Part shown: one piece after another, positions 52,221 to 60,376 of the stretch
Layout of the letters: each line of letters begins with the position of its first letter
Numbering within the stretch: the first letter of the stretch is position 1
From: Candidatus Bathyarchaeota archaeon
GTDB taxonomy: Archaea; Thermoproteota; Bathyarchaeia; Bathyarchaeales; Bathycorpusculaceae
Assembly: GCA_018396675.1 (NCBI GenBank)
Contig: JAGTQX010000012.1
Span: 230,319-294,318 of the forward strand
Reading direction: 5' to 3'
DNA length: 64,000 bases
Program-made: the position numbers and the translations under genes
Notes under the pieces: generated by a model
The model's database searches: none
What the model was told of the DNA's origin: nothing
The model's input: only the letters and a program-made list of their open reading frames with translations

Positions 52221-53333
52221 TTATTTAGAGAGGCTTCCATAATCCGCAAATATGCCCGCCGGCACCATCATATCATAGAACAGTTCTGCAGTGTAAGTTT
52301 GTGGGCTTTCATCCCTATCAACACCCCACGTCATTTTAAACTCTCTGGCTTCATAACAAAGCAATTGTAATCGATGATACTTAGAAAGTATTTCGGATGC
52401 CCATTTTGCACTGTATTCATTTAAGTAATCAAGCCAGCCTACGTCTGGACAGTATGCATCAAAATAGGTTGTGCGGAAACCCCATGCCCAGCAGAAACCA
52501 TCACCCATTTCCGCCTCAACCGTATTGATGAGCCACGCTGTTTTTGAAACACCGAGAAGTGAAAGGAACCAGAGTATAAGTGAGATTATTATGGAAGCTA
52601 CAATGCCTATTATCAGTCCTTCAAGACTACTGAGATAAAGGTATGAAAAAATCGATATGGCTGCTCCGCCCAATATTGAGATGATTAAGTCTCTTGTGCC
52701 TATGATTCTTCTCATAGCTTCCTCGTCAGTAATATTGCCTGCAATCCAATCTTGCAGAGTTTGGCGACCAATATGCGAGTGAATTTTTTGTGTCCCTTTC
52801 ATTTCCCAATGCAGGTCTAAATTAGTCAGATTCTCTAAAATCGGATAGTAACGCCAAAGGTTGTTGTCGTGGCTGTATTTTATCCAATACTGGTCGCTTC
52901 CCGGAGCTACTAATGCATAAAGTCCGTCCCATGTCTCTTCTCTAAGACCATAAGGATTCCCTGTGCCTACTATACAGTTTTGAAGACATGCACTGGATGA
53001 GATTTGCGCTGGATTGTTTGTTTTTAAATTTTGTATTTCTGAAGGGGTGACACTTTTTGTTAAGTTCATTCTTATTTTTTGGAATTGTTCTGAGATATTT
53101 TCAACCGTTATTGAAAGATGTATGTCTTTTGTGCCATTAGGGTATTCTGTTATTTCACTGGAATACAAAGCGTCAAATTCGTTTCCTTCAACTTGTATCT
53201 TGCTGGTAAAGCTATCAATGAACACTTTTGGCTGTTGGAAAACCATAGCCAACAACCGACTGCTGGTCAGCGGTGTTGAAAACATCAGAAGGCAGAGAAA
53301 GGCAGCACTAAATTTTCGCCATTTTTCCCTCAT
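52221..53333 (-). CDS. Secreted/membrane hypothetical protein
   Basis: 370 residues. Signal-peptide-like start (KWRKFSAAFLCLLMFSTPLTSS), an extracytoplasmic beta-rich domain (about 40-200), two adjacent membrane helices at about 220-268 (LIISILGGAAISIFSYLYL and LIIGIVASIIISLILWFL), and a C-terminal domain with several aromatic residues and cysteines. Start ATG overlaps the stop of the next upstream gene by four bases (ATGA), so they form one unit. Function unknown. Confidence 0.65.
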   Translation of the reverse strand: MREKWRKFSAAFLCLLMFSTPLTSSRLLAMVFQQPKVFIDSFTSKIQVEGNEFDALYSSEITEYPNGTKDIHLSITVENISEQFQKIRMNLTKSVTPSEIQNLKTNNPAQISSSACLQNCIVGTGNPYGLREETWDGLYALVAPGSDQYWIKYSHDNNLWRYYPILENLTNLDLHWEMKGTQKIHSHIGRQTLQDWIAGNITDEEAMRRIIGTRDLIISILGGAAISIFSYLYLSSLEGLIIGIVASIIISLILWFLSLLGVSKTAWLINTVEAEMGDGFCWAWGFRTTYFDAYCPDVGWLDYLNEYSAKWASEILSKYHRLQLLCYEAREFKMTWGVDRDESPQTYTAELFYDMMVPAGIFADYGSLSK

Positions 53334-54460
53334 TTCTCTGTTTTCACCTCCTCTTTAAGTTTTTTCCTTAGGATTCCTTGATACTGTGGGAAGAAAATTC
53401 GGAGTATCAACCACACGATTAAGACGGTGGAAACGCCCACCACAAGATACAATATCAGTCGATTCAGCTCGTCAAATTGACCCTGAGTGGACGAATCTAT
53501 ATTTATTTTAATTACTATGTTTTCGTTTGGCAATGTTTCATATTTTACGTCAACTGTATTGGGATAGTCAGATGGCGAAATTGTGTATCCTTCTGGTTGG
53601 ATGCTTTCAACAGTAATTGTGTAGGTTGTTAATCCCTTTGTAAGTTTGAGCGTATCGTTGGTTTGAATAGAAATTTCTACATCACGATTGTTGGAAGGCG
53701 TTATCTTTGATATATCATCTCCTAACAGTTCATTAACGTCTATTACCACTGAGTAGTCGTGTGGATACCATGGGATGATTGAGCTTGTCATCCCATTAAC
53801 TCTGAAGACCCATTGAAGTTTTGATGATGTTCTTTCTAACCAGTAAGAAGCCGTTAATCCAGTCGTTGCATTTCCCGGAACATATTTGTTTAAAAGGCTT
53901 TCAATAAATATGCCTAAGCCTTCTTTTGGTCTGAATTGAAGGAACTTAGAAACTTCTTCTTTTGTATATGGTAGGTAACCAAAGGATTTATGAATTACGA
54001 TTTGCGACTGGTAAACTCCTTGGTTTGCCCATAGAAGTTCCAATCCTTGGTAATCAAAAACTCTAAAGAACTCATTAATTATAGCGTCTGCATAAATGCC
54101 TACAGTTTCGTTGTCTATGCTTAAATCAAAGAAAATGTTGAATGTTATAAAAAATTTACCTACTTCTGGTGTGAGTGCATATTCCAACTTGATGAATCCA
54201 TCCTGAAAGGCTGGCAAACTCGTGTTTATCGGCGGACCTGCTGTATCTATGAAAATCAATTGTGCATTCGTAACAAGTCTCAATTCTTGTGGATGGTCGG
54301 AAAGAAATAATGAAGCACTTAATGTTTCGTTAGTTGAAGACTTGCTACTTTCTATTAATGTGTATATTTGAGATGAAAAGTTGTCGAAAGTTGACAACGC
54401 TGAAGGAATTAGCGTCAGCAATAGTAATGTCACGGAGAGCAACTGTTTTTTTCTCTCCAT
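53330..54460 (-). CDS. Secreted protein with C-terminal membrane anchor
   Basis: About 376 residues. ERKKQLLSVTLLLLTLIPSALS is a signal peptide. The long ectodomain has several beta-strand repeats and many Asn-X-Ser/Thr sites. One C-terminal membrane helix (LILYLVVGVSTVLIVWLIL) is followed by a short basic tail. GGGAGAG lies about six bases before the ATG chosen; a longer frame upstream of it lacks a signal peptide. Co-transcribed with the following secreted gene. No family recognised. Confidence 0.65.
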   Translation of the reverse strand: MERKKQLLSVTLLLLTLIPSALSTFDNFSSQIYTLIESSKSSTNETLSASLFLSDHPQELRLVTNAQLIFIDTAGPPINTSLPAFQDGFIKLEYALTPEVGKFFITFNIFFDLSIDNETVGIYADAIINEFFRVFDYQGLELLWANQGVYQSQIVIHKSFGYLPYTKEEVSKFLQFRPKEGLGIFIESLLNKYVPGNATTGLTASYWLERTSSKLQWVFRVNGMTSSIIPWYPHDYSVVIDVNELLGDDISKITPSNNRDVEISIQTNDTLKLTKGLTTYTITVESIQPEGYTISPSDYPNTVDVKYETLPNENIVIKINIDSSTQGQFDELNRLILYLVVGVSTVLIVWLILRIFFPQYQGILRKKLKEEVKTEK

Positions 54461-54555
54461 TTTTTCTCTCCCGCTCTCCCTTCTCCTAAATAAATTAGTT
54501 AAAATATCCACATATAAATTTCTAACTGAAAGAAACTTTAATAAATCTTCCAGCA

Positions 54556-54741
54556 CTAAATATACCGCAGCAGATAGTGACGACCGCTGCTTTGGAATGT
54601 TTTTATAGAATTTTCTTCCATCATGAATGGCCTCTTACCCGTTTGACACGCCTTAACATCACGCTTAGCCCTCAAACGCAAAACAACCTCATCTTCCCTC
54701 ACCCTTAACCTCCTCCAAAACCCTTCAAACGCTTCTCCCAC
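54556..54741 (-). CDS. Possible small charged protein or frame fragment
   Basis: A 61-codon frame beginning at a GTG, rich in Arg/Glu (WRRLRVREDEVVLRLRAKRD). A neighbouring frame upstream reads RFERKLWEKRLKGF, which could be the true N-terminus separated by one frameshift. Weak evidence; listed because the stretch otherwise holds nothing. Confidence 0.25.
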   Translation of the reverse strand: MGEAFEGFWRRLRVREDEVVLRLRAKRDVKACQTGKRPFMMEENSIKTFQSSGRHYLLRYI

Positions 54742-54782
54742 AACTTCCGCTCAAACCTACTACGAGGCCTACCCAAAAAACA

Positions 54783-55013
54783 TTAACAACCTTTAACACC
54801 ACCAGGACTCTCCACCAAATCAGGCACCTCCAAACAAGCCCTCAAAAAATCACTAATAACCCTACACAGACTCAAACCACGCTCCCTACACAAACGCTTA
54901 ACCCTCTCATACTCCCCCCTACTCAAATAAACCCTAAAACTACTAACCGGATCAACACAACCTCCCTCCCTCTTCGTCAAATTCATCCATAAAACGCTCA
55001 TGCTCTCTGCCAT
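54783..55013 (-). CDS. Ribbon-helix-helix-like small protein
   Basis: 76 residues; SSFRVYLSRGEYERVKRLCRERGLSLCRVISDFLRACLE matches the RHH pattern of strand-helix-helix, here with cysteines. Codons are strongly G/T-rich (AGG, TTG, GGT, GTT), unlike the A-rich host genes, a sign of foreign origin. Start ATG without a clear ribosome binding site. Could regulate the minus-strand secreted-protein genes downstream. Confidence 0.5.
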   Translation of the reverse strand: MAESMSVLWMNLTKREGGCVDPVSSFRVYLSRGEYERVKRLCRERGLSLCRVISDFLRACLEVPDLVESPGGVKGC

Positions 55014-55096
55014 TCACTTTTCTTTTAACCTTAAACAACCTCAAACGCTAGAACCCTCAATAGCTAAAAATATGTTTTGGAGGCGCCAAAACCAAA

Positions 55097-55333
55097 ATGG
55101 GAAAAGCAAAAATTTTACATACTAAAAAAAGCAGAACTTTAGGGATCGAGGTTGCGCCTCTTAAGTTTAATAGAGGTGTATGGGTGAAGGCCTATTCGGT
55201 TTTGGAAATGCATAGTCAGAGGTTGATTGCTGTTGGTCTTGTGGCTGTGTTGTTGCTTGCTTTCGTAGTTTTCCTGTTTCGGCAGCATCCTCAATATCTG
55301 GGGATTACAAAGATATCAGCAATTTCACACTAA
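55097..55333 (+). CDS. Small single-pass membrane protein
   Basis: 78 residues: basic N-terminus (GKAKILHTKKSRTLG), one membrane helix (IAVGLVAVLLLAFVVFLF, about 44-62) and a short tail. TAAAAATATG at 55064-55073 lies about 27 nt before the ATG, so a leaderless mRNA is likely. No family recognised. Confidence 0.5.
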   Translation: MGKAKILHTKKSRTLGIEVAPLKFNRGVWVKAYSVLEMHSQRLIAVGLVAVLLLAFVVFLFRQHPQYLGITKISAISH

Positions 55334-55443
55334 AAGATATAAGGTGACACTCAAAAAATCACGCTAGGAAAGCTCGTAGTCTACGTTGGTGAAATTATTA
55401 CAAGTTTATAATGAGGACTTTAAGATAACCTCGATAACTACGA

Positions 55444-56149
55444 ATGGTCGGAAAAATGTCGGCTTTTGTGCACATTATTGGCGAGGACTTTGAGATGAGC
55501 GAGGTGAGTGTCAAGACTGAGTCAGACATCGGATCATCCATTTATAGTTTGACGACCTACACGAATCAAAGCGGAAGCTACTTTGTCAATGTTAGTGCGT
55601 TTACGTCAAACGGAGTAACCGTTGGATACATGATACAAAACGTGTTTGCTCCTGCTGGGAAATACTCGTTTAACCTTACTTCCCTAAGCGGTGAAAACTA
55701 CAAAGTATAGGTGACCCTTCCCACTGGAGAAACCATAGACCCAACGATGTATCAATTCGTGGACGACTCGCATGGACCTTGGTGGGGCGCCATACAACCT
55801 GAAAGGTTGGATGATTGTCTGGGCATCATGGAAGCAAGTGGGCATCGATGTTGTTGCGGCACTCCTTGGCCTTATAGTCGGTGGAATAGGTGGAATATTC
55901 CTTGGTGCTATTGGTTTAGTCTTAGCTGTTTCAGGAATGTATGTAGCCACAGAGTGTTGTCTCCACAGTTACTGGGATGTAATTCTTCTCTACGGGTTTA
56001 TCCCAATATACAATGAGGCAAGTTACTACACGAACCAAATTTGTCCAAACCAGTATCTTGGGATATGGTGGTTCATTCCTGTAACACTGCTGGAGCACCT
56101 TGGCACATTACTGTATGGCCTTGGGGTTGGTAGAAGATATGCAAAATAG
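55444..56149 (+). pseudogene. Broken secreted/membrane protein gene (nonsense plus frameshift)
   Basis: Three consecutive pieces read as one protein. The first 88 codons are beta-rich (SVKTESDIGSSIYSL, KYSFNLTSLSGENYKV). They stop at a TAG (55708) but continue in frame as VTLPTGETIDPTMYQFVDDSHGPWWG. The sequence then shifts by one base around 55786 into APYNLKGWMIVWASWK, with a membrane segment LLGLIVGGIGGIFLGAIGLVLA, ending RRYAK. One nonsense and one frameshift lesion explain this best. Independent small genes, or TAG decoding, are alternatives. Confidence 0.45.
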
Positions 56150-56333
56150 CAAGCGACGACTGATGGTAAGTAGAGTGCTACTCATAACTGCAATATTTTT
56201 GGATGTTCTCTTATTAATGCTTGACCTAGCAAACATTGAACATTCCACATCTTGGACTTGGAGAACCATTTTTATCGTGGCAACCTTACTTACGGCTGCT
56301 GGTTCTTTTATAAAACCACAGCTAGCCAAATAG
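56139..56333 (+). CDS. Small two-helix membrane protein
   Basis: About 64 residues: QNSKRRLMVSRVLLITAIFLDVLLLMLDL gives one membrane helix, TIFIVATLLTAAGSFI a second. Starts within the last codons of the broken gene upstream. No family recognised. Confidence 0.45.
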   Translation: MQNSKRRLMVSRVLLITAIFLDVLLLMLDLANIEHSTSWTWRTIFIVATLLTAAGSFIKPQLAK

Positions 56334-56459
56334 ACGATTAACGTCTTTATTTTAAATCTTAGAAATTCGACTCAAGATTGCATCATTCTCTTGTTTATTA
56401 CGTATACACTAATGCACCCATTATTCTTGTTTACTTATCTTACACAGCTTTTAATCAGA

Positions 56460-56487
56460 AGTTCAGTTAGTGTCTCTTAAAGGAATG
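56460..56487 (+). repeat. dif-like site E (recombination site candidate)
   Basis: Left arm TTCAGTTAG (56462-56470), 6-bp spacer TGTCTC, right arm TTAAAGGAA (56477-56485). Arms match the family consensus TTCNGTTAG and YTAANGGAA, in the same orientation as the others, within a 260-bp gap between genes. Confidence 0.65.
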
Positions 56488-56593
56488 TTTGCTTCATAGT
56501 GGGCAAACAAATACAAACTACTAATAACTATAGACGATTTCTCCAGTAACTTATTTATTTGTTAATTGATGGTTTAATTTTAGGGAGATTGGA

Positions 56594-58567
56594 ATGCTAA
56601 GGAAAGCGCTCATCGTGTTTTCTGCGCTATTTTTGTCTTTATCTCTTTTATCTATTAGAATCAATTTTGATTTAGTAAAAGCTGTGAATCATAGTTATTC
56701 AGGTACATATGTTGGCGGAGTAATATGTGAAAATACTACGTGGACTTTAGAAAATAGCCCATATATCGTAGTGGAGGACGTTTTTGTGGAGGAACACGTT
56801 TTTCTTACAATTGAACCAGGGGTCACCGTCAAGTTTACTGATGGAACTTCTCTGGTTATACGTGGCGCTTTAGTAGCTCGAGGAAACGACACATATAAGA
56901 TAACATTTACAAGCAACAATATAGTGCCTAAACCAGGGGATTGGAATCGGATTTGGTTTACGGAAAGAAGCGTAAAAGAAGCAAACATACTTGATTGGGT
57001 TGTTGTGGAGTACGGAAGTACCGCGATTTATTGTGTGGAACATTCTTGGGAAAATCCTTTCCCTTCTCGTTCTTTCACCATTGCAAATTCCACATTAAGG
57101 TTTAACATAATAGCGGTATACAGTTATGATTGTCCCACTTATGGCACTGGCAATCGTCTTGTTATAAAAAATTGCACCATTACTAATAATGGATTGGGGA
57201 TTGAAGCCGAGTCCACTGCTGAAATATATGCATCTACGATTTCCTATAATAGACATGGAATTTGTGCTTATCCAGCAACAGCATATTCTGGAAGTTATGT
57301 GAAAATTTATGAATCAACTTTAAATAATAACGAAAGAGCAGTTCTTCATTACCGGCATCTATTATACATTATAGAATCGAACGTCTTATATAACCATGAG
57401 GGGATCTATATTGAAACTGCGGGCGCGCCTTATCCAGAGACAGATATTTGTAAAAGCATAATTTCTTTTAACACTGGCACCGGTATTAATTGTACACGAA
57501 GATATGTGACACTTCGGATCACTAACTCAACGATAGTCAACAATGGAGATAATGGTATTCATTTTAGTTACGGTCCTCTTAAAGCAGATGTCAACTTCTG
57601 CAATATTTTCAACAATACTCCTTATAATATTGTAAACAATGCTGAGTACGGAAATAATATTAATGCAACCTATAACTGGTGGGGTGCAACAAACGAAACT
57701 TTAATTGAAGAATATATTTATGACTACCATGATGATCCCTATAAAGGGAAAGTGTTTTATAAGCCATATTTGACGATTCCAGCTGTTGCTCCTCTGATTC
57801 CTCCGGATATCGTCCCTCCAGTTAGTATAGATGATTACAATGACGAGTGGCACAATAATGATTTCTCAATAACCCTAAGGGCTGCGGATCATGAAAGTGG
57901 TGTCGCAGAAACTTATTATCGAATCAACAATGGACCTGTTAAAGCCGTAAGCATAAATGGACAACCGCTTATTGCAGTTGAAGGTGCTAATAATACACTG
58001 GAGTATTGGAGTGTTGACAATGCTGGAAACGAGGAGCTTCCACATAAAATACTGACTGGAATAAAGCTTGATAAAACTGCGCCTTCAGTTATAACCTCAA
58101 AACGTTTGCCTGAAGGTGATGTTGAACCAGACCAAACAATAAAAATATTGGTGAACGCCACCGACTCTTTAAGCGGTGTAGGAAACGTAATACTATCATA
58201 CAACATAAACAATAGCCCAATATGGACTAACATAACCATGACCTTCAATATTACAACAGGGCTATACGAAGCCACAATCCAAGGACAACAAGCAGACACC
58301 CTTGTAAAATACAAAATCATTGCATACGACAACGCTGAAAACTTTGCGGTTGATGATAACAACGGCGAATACTACGTTTACACAGTCATACCAGAATTTC
58401 CTTCAACTATATTTCTGCTACTGTTCATAATTGCAGCACTAGCAGTCGTTGTATTCAAAAGAGAACATTCAAAACACTACAGAAACTCTGGACACCAGAA
58501 GATTTATTCGCAATCCATATCCTCAATTGGAACTATATCGTTGCTTAAAGGAGATTGGAAATGGTAA
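56594..58567 (+). CDS. Large surface protein: right-handed beta-helix plus Ig-like domains, PEFPS-type C-terminal anchor
   Basis: 657 residues. Signal peptide (RKALIVFSALFLSLSLLSI), then a pectate-lyase-like parallel beta-helix (about 60-390) with repeating NxTxxNNxxGI-type turns, then two bacterial-Ig-like repeats (VSIDDYNDEWHNNDFSITL and DKTAPSVITSKRL). The end carries IPEFPST (about 599-605) and a hydrophobic helix, the PEF-CTERM/archaeosortase-type or membrane-anchor signal common in these archaea. An unusual 30-residue tail follows the helix. Likely binds or cleaves polysaccharide at the cell surface. Confidence 0.8.
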   Translation: MLRKALIVFSALFLSLSLLSIRINFDLVKAVNHSYSGTYVGGVICENTTWTLENSPYIVVEDVFVEEHVFLTIEPGVTVKFTDGTSLVIRGALVARGNDTYKITFTSNNIVPKPGDWNRIWFTERSVKEANILDWVVVEYGSTAIYCVEHSWENPFPSRSFTIANSTLRFNIIAVYSYDCPTYGTGNRLVIKNCTITNNGLGIEAESTAEIYASTISYNRHGICAYPATAYSGSYVKIYESTLNNNERAVLHYRHLLYIIESNVLYNHEGIYIETAGAPYPETDICKSIISFNTGTGINCTRRYVTLRITNSTIVNNGDNGIHFSYGPLKADVNFCNIFNNTPYNIVNNAEYGNNINATYNWWGATNETLIEEYIYDYHDDPYKGKVFYKPYLTIPAVAPLIPPDIVPPVSIDDYNDEWHNNDFSITLRAADHESGVAETYYRINNGPVKAVSINGQPLIAVEGANNTLEYWSVDNAGNEELPHKILTGIKLDKTAPSVITSKRLPEGDVEPDQTIKILVNATDSLSGVGNVILSYNINNSPIWTNITMTFNITTGLYEATIQGQQADTLVKYKIIAYDNAENFAVDDNNGEYYVYTVIPEFPSTIFLLLFIIAALAVVVFKREHSKHYRNSGHQKIYSQSISSIGTISLLKGDWKW

Positions 58568-59280
58568 AGAAAACGGTTTCTGGGACAATGCTTTGGTTGT
58601 TGCTGTTTGGCTTATTTGCTTTGGCGTTTAACGTTCAATCGGTAAAAGCGGAGAATGGAATAGTGATAGACGGCAAAATGGATGACTGGGTTGCATTAGG
58701 TTTAACACCTTTAGGCACTGATGTTGAGGGGAATATCCGGGCATATAATCCTATAGCCACAGATCTGCTTGAGGCGTGGGGTTATATCAGTTCTGGAAAT
58801 CTTTATTTGGCAATAAAAGTCTCTTTGTATTATTCTTTTGAATATTATGAAGGTTTTGTAAGATACTATGTGTTTTTTGAATTAAGCTATAAAAATGAAA
58901 GCGAGAATAGAGGAATGGGGGAATACTTTCTTGTCTGGGCTGGTATACCCAATGTAGGTCTCTATGAGTGGTTGGAAGGGGATTACGTTAGAATAGCTAC
59001 ACTGGGATGGGACGAACAAGCATATGACAGTGATACTGGTTGCATGGAATTCAAAATTCCACTATCGCACTTTTGGAAAGAGGAAGACATAACAGAGATA
59101 AAGGCACGGTTTGTTTCCTATGACGTAGAACATAAAGAAGAAGTGAACACGATCGGAGATTATGTTGTAATCCCAGAGTTCCCATCAATCATAGTCTTTC
59201 CGCTGTTTATAATTTTCACCATCGTCGCTTTTGCACTTAGAAAGAAAATAGAGCTGAAATATCAGAAAAGTGGAGGATGA
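58561..59280 (+). CDS. Surface protein with PEFPS-type C-terminal anchor
   Basis: About 239 residues. Signal peptide (KKTVSGTMLWLLLFGLFALAF), a single beta-sandwich-like domain (IDGKMDDWVALGLTPLGTD, similar in style to carbohydrate-binding CBM9-like DOMON domains), then IPEFPSIIVFPLFIIFTIVAF and a basic tail. GGAG lies seven bases before the ATG, inside the end of the previous gene, showing coupling. The same C-terminal signal as its neighbour implies the same export or anchoring route. Confidence 0.75.
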   Translation: MVKKTVSGTMLWLLLFGLFALAFNVQSVKAENGIVIDGKMDDWVALGLTPLGTDVEGNIRAYNPIATDLLEAWGYISSGNLYLAIKVSLYYSFEYYEGFVRYYVFFELSYKNESENRGMGEYFLVWAGIPNVGLYEWLEGDYVRIATLGWDEQAYDSDTGCMEFKIPLSHFWKEEDITEIKARFVSYDVEHKEEVNTIGDYVVIPEFPSIIVFPLFIIFTIVAFALRKKIELKYQKSGG

Positions 59281-59282
59281 AA

Positions 59283-59518
59283 ATGAAAAAGAACATGATG
59301 TTAGAAATAATGTTGACGCTGTTGTTTGCGCCAAGTGTGTTGAGGTTCGATTAATAGCCGATGAAAAAGCAAAGCATATCTTTTAAAGTTAACACCGAAA
59401 GCATTCCTGAAAAAATGTGCTGCCTGTAGAAGGGCGGTTCCCATAGCTTCAGAACAACGCCCATACTGCGGACAAAAACAATGTTAAAACAATGTCAAAG
59501 CATCCAGCTACATTCACA
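59283..59518 (+). pseudogene. Remnants of a secreted protein and of a zinc ribbon
   Basis: A 23-codon signal-peptide-like piece (MKKNMMLEIMLTLLFAPSV) ends in a stop. Later, in other frames, AACRRAVPIASEQ and PYCGQKQC resemble a degraded double zinc ribbon. No intact gene is visible. The stretch fills the space before dif-like site C. Confidence 0.3.
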
Positions 59519-59544
59519 TTCTGTTAGTCATCGTTAATGGAATA
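59517..59544 (+). repeat. dif-like site C (recombination site candidate)
   Basis: Left arm TTCTGTTAG (59519-59527), spacer TCATCG, right arm TTAATGGAA (59534-59542). Lies 25 bp beyond the stop of the minus-strand methyltransferase gene. Confidence 0.65.
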
Positions 59545-59569
59545 GATTATGGTGGATTTTCAGGTTCGT

Positions 59570-60208
59570 CTATATGAGTGTCAGCATGAAGGTTATTGTT
59601 AGTGTTATTATTAACGTGAGGATAGGCTCGGGTATTCTGCTTATGCTTACTGGAAAGATAAATGGGACCTTTTGCTTATATTGTTGGTATTCTTTTTCAA
59701 ACCTGCTTGAGAGGTATCGCTCCTCATAGCCTGCCAGTAAAACGTAGCCTAAAACCCCGATGAACCACACTAAAACAACATTAGGCTTTAACCCTGACCA
59801 TTGTATTGCCATTATGGTTAACCCTAAGGTCACAACCATTATTCCGAAGTATTGGGGATGCCTGACAACCGAGTAAAGTCCGCCTGTTAAAAGCCCTTTT
59901 CGCCCCGCCTTAAGCATCTGAACCAAAGCTGTTAAGAATATTATGAAGCCAACCAAAGCAACAACTCTTCCAAACATTAGCCTCGGCTCGAAGAGAAAAA
60001 GATAAAATTGCTGTTCCCTAAATTCTGGAAGGCTCCAAAGGAATCCGAACACGTAAAAGGCCAACGGAAAGACCATAAGGCCAAACCAAGGGCCAGCCAC
60101 AGGCACATACTGAAACAAACAGAGAAAAGCCGAAGACAAAACCTCAATCAAATGCCTAAGCTTCTCTTCCAATCCACGGAACACACAAATCCCACCATAA
60201 CATAACAT
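59570..60208 (-). CDS. ICMT/PEMT-like membrane methyltransferase
   Basis: About 212 residues with five or so hydrophobic segments. The C-terminal GLYSVVRHPQYFGIMVV and GYEERYLSSRFEKEYQQYKQKVPFIFP are the SAM-binding signature of isoprenylcysteine carboxyl methyltransferase and phospholipid methyltransferase families (PEMT/ICMT, DUF1295-like). It would methylate a lipid, isoprenoid or membrane substrate. The gene fills almost the whole interval between dif-like sites C and B, i.e. it looks like a one-gene cassette. ATG start next to AGGGG; a GTG eight codons on is possible. Confidence 0.78.
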   Translation of the reverse strand: MLCYGGICVFRGLEEKLRHLIEVLSSAFLCLFQYVPVAGPWFGLMVFPLAFYVFGFLWSLPEFREQQFYLFLFEPRLMFGRVVALVGFIIFLTALVQMLKAGRKGLLTGGLYSVVRHPQYFGIMVVTLGLTIMAIQWSGLKPNVVLVWFIGVLGYVLLAGYEERYLSSRFEKEYQQYKQKVPFIFPVSISRIPEPILTLIITLTITFMLTLI

Positions 60209-60254
60209 CCCCTACGAAATATAAAAATCTACAGATTAGAACAACATCATAGGC

Positions 60255-60282
60255 ATTCCGTTAGTCGCTGTTAACGGAAAAA
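60255..60282 (+). repeat. dif-like site B (recombination site candidate)
   Basis: Left arm TTCCGTTAG (60257-60265), spacer TCGCTG, right arm TTAACGGAA (60272-60280). Eight of nine arm positions are symmetric. It lies upstream of the promoter of the restriction-modification gene (TATTTAATG at 60312-60320). Confidence 0.7.
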
Positions 60283-60376
60283 CAGCTTGAAATTCAGGGA
60301 TATGTGAAAAGTATTTAATGGTAAGGTTTTGTATAAAGTCTTGAGGATATACCTTAGGCTTTGAGTTTGATTTAGT

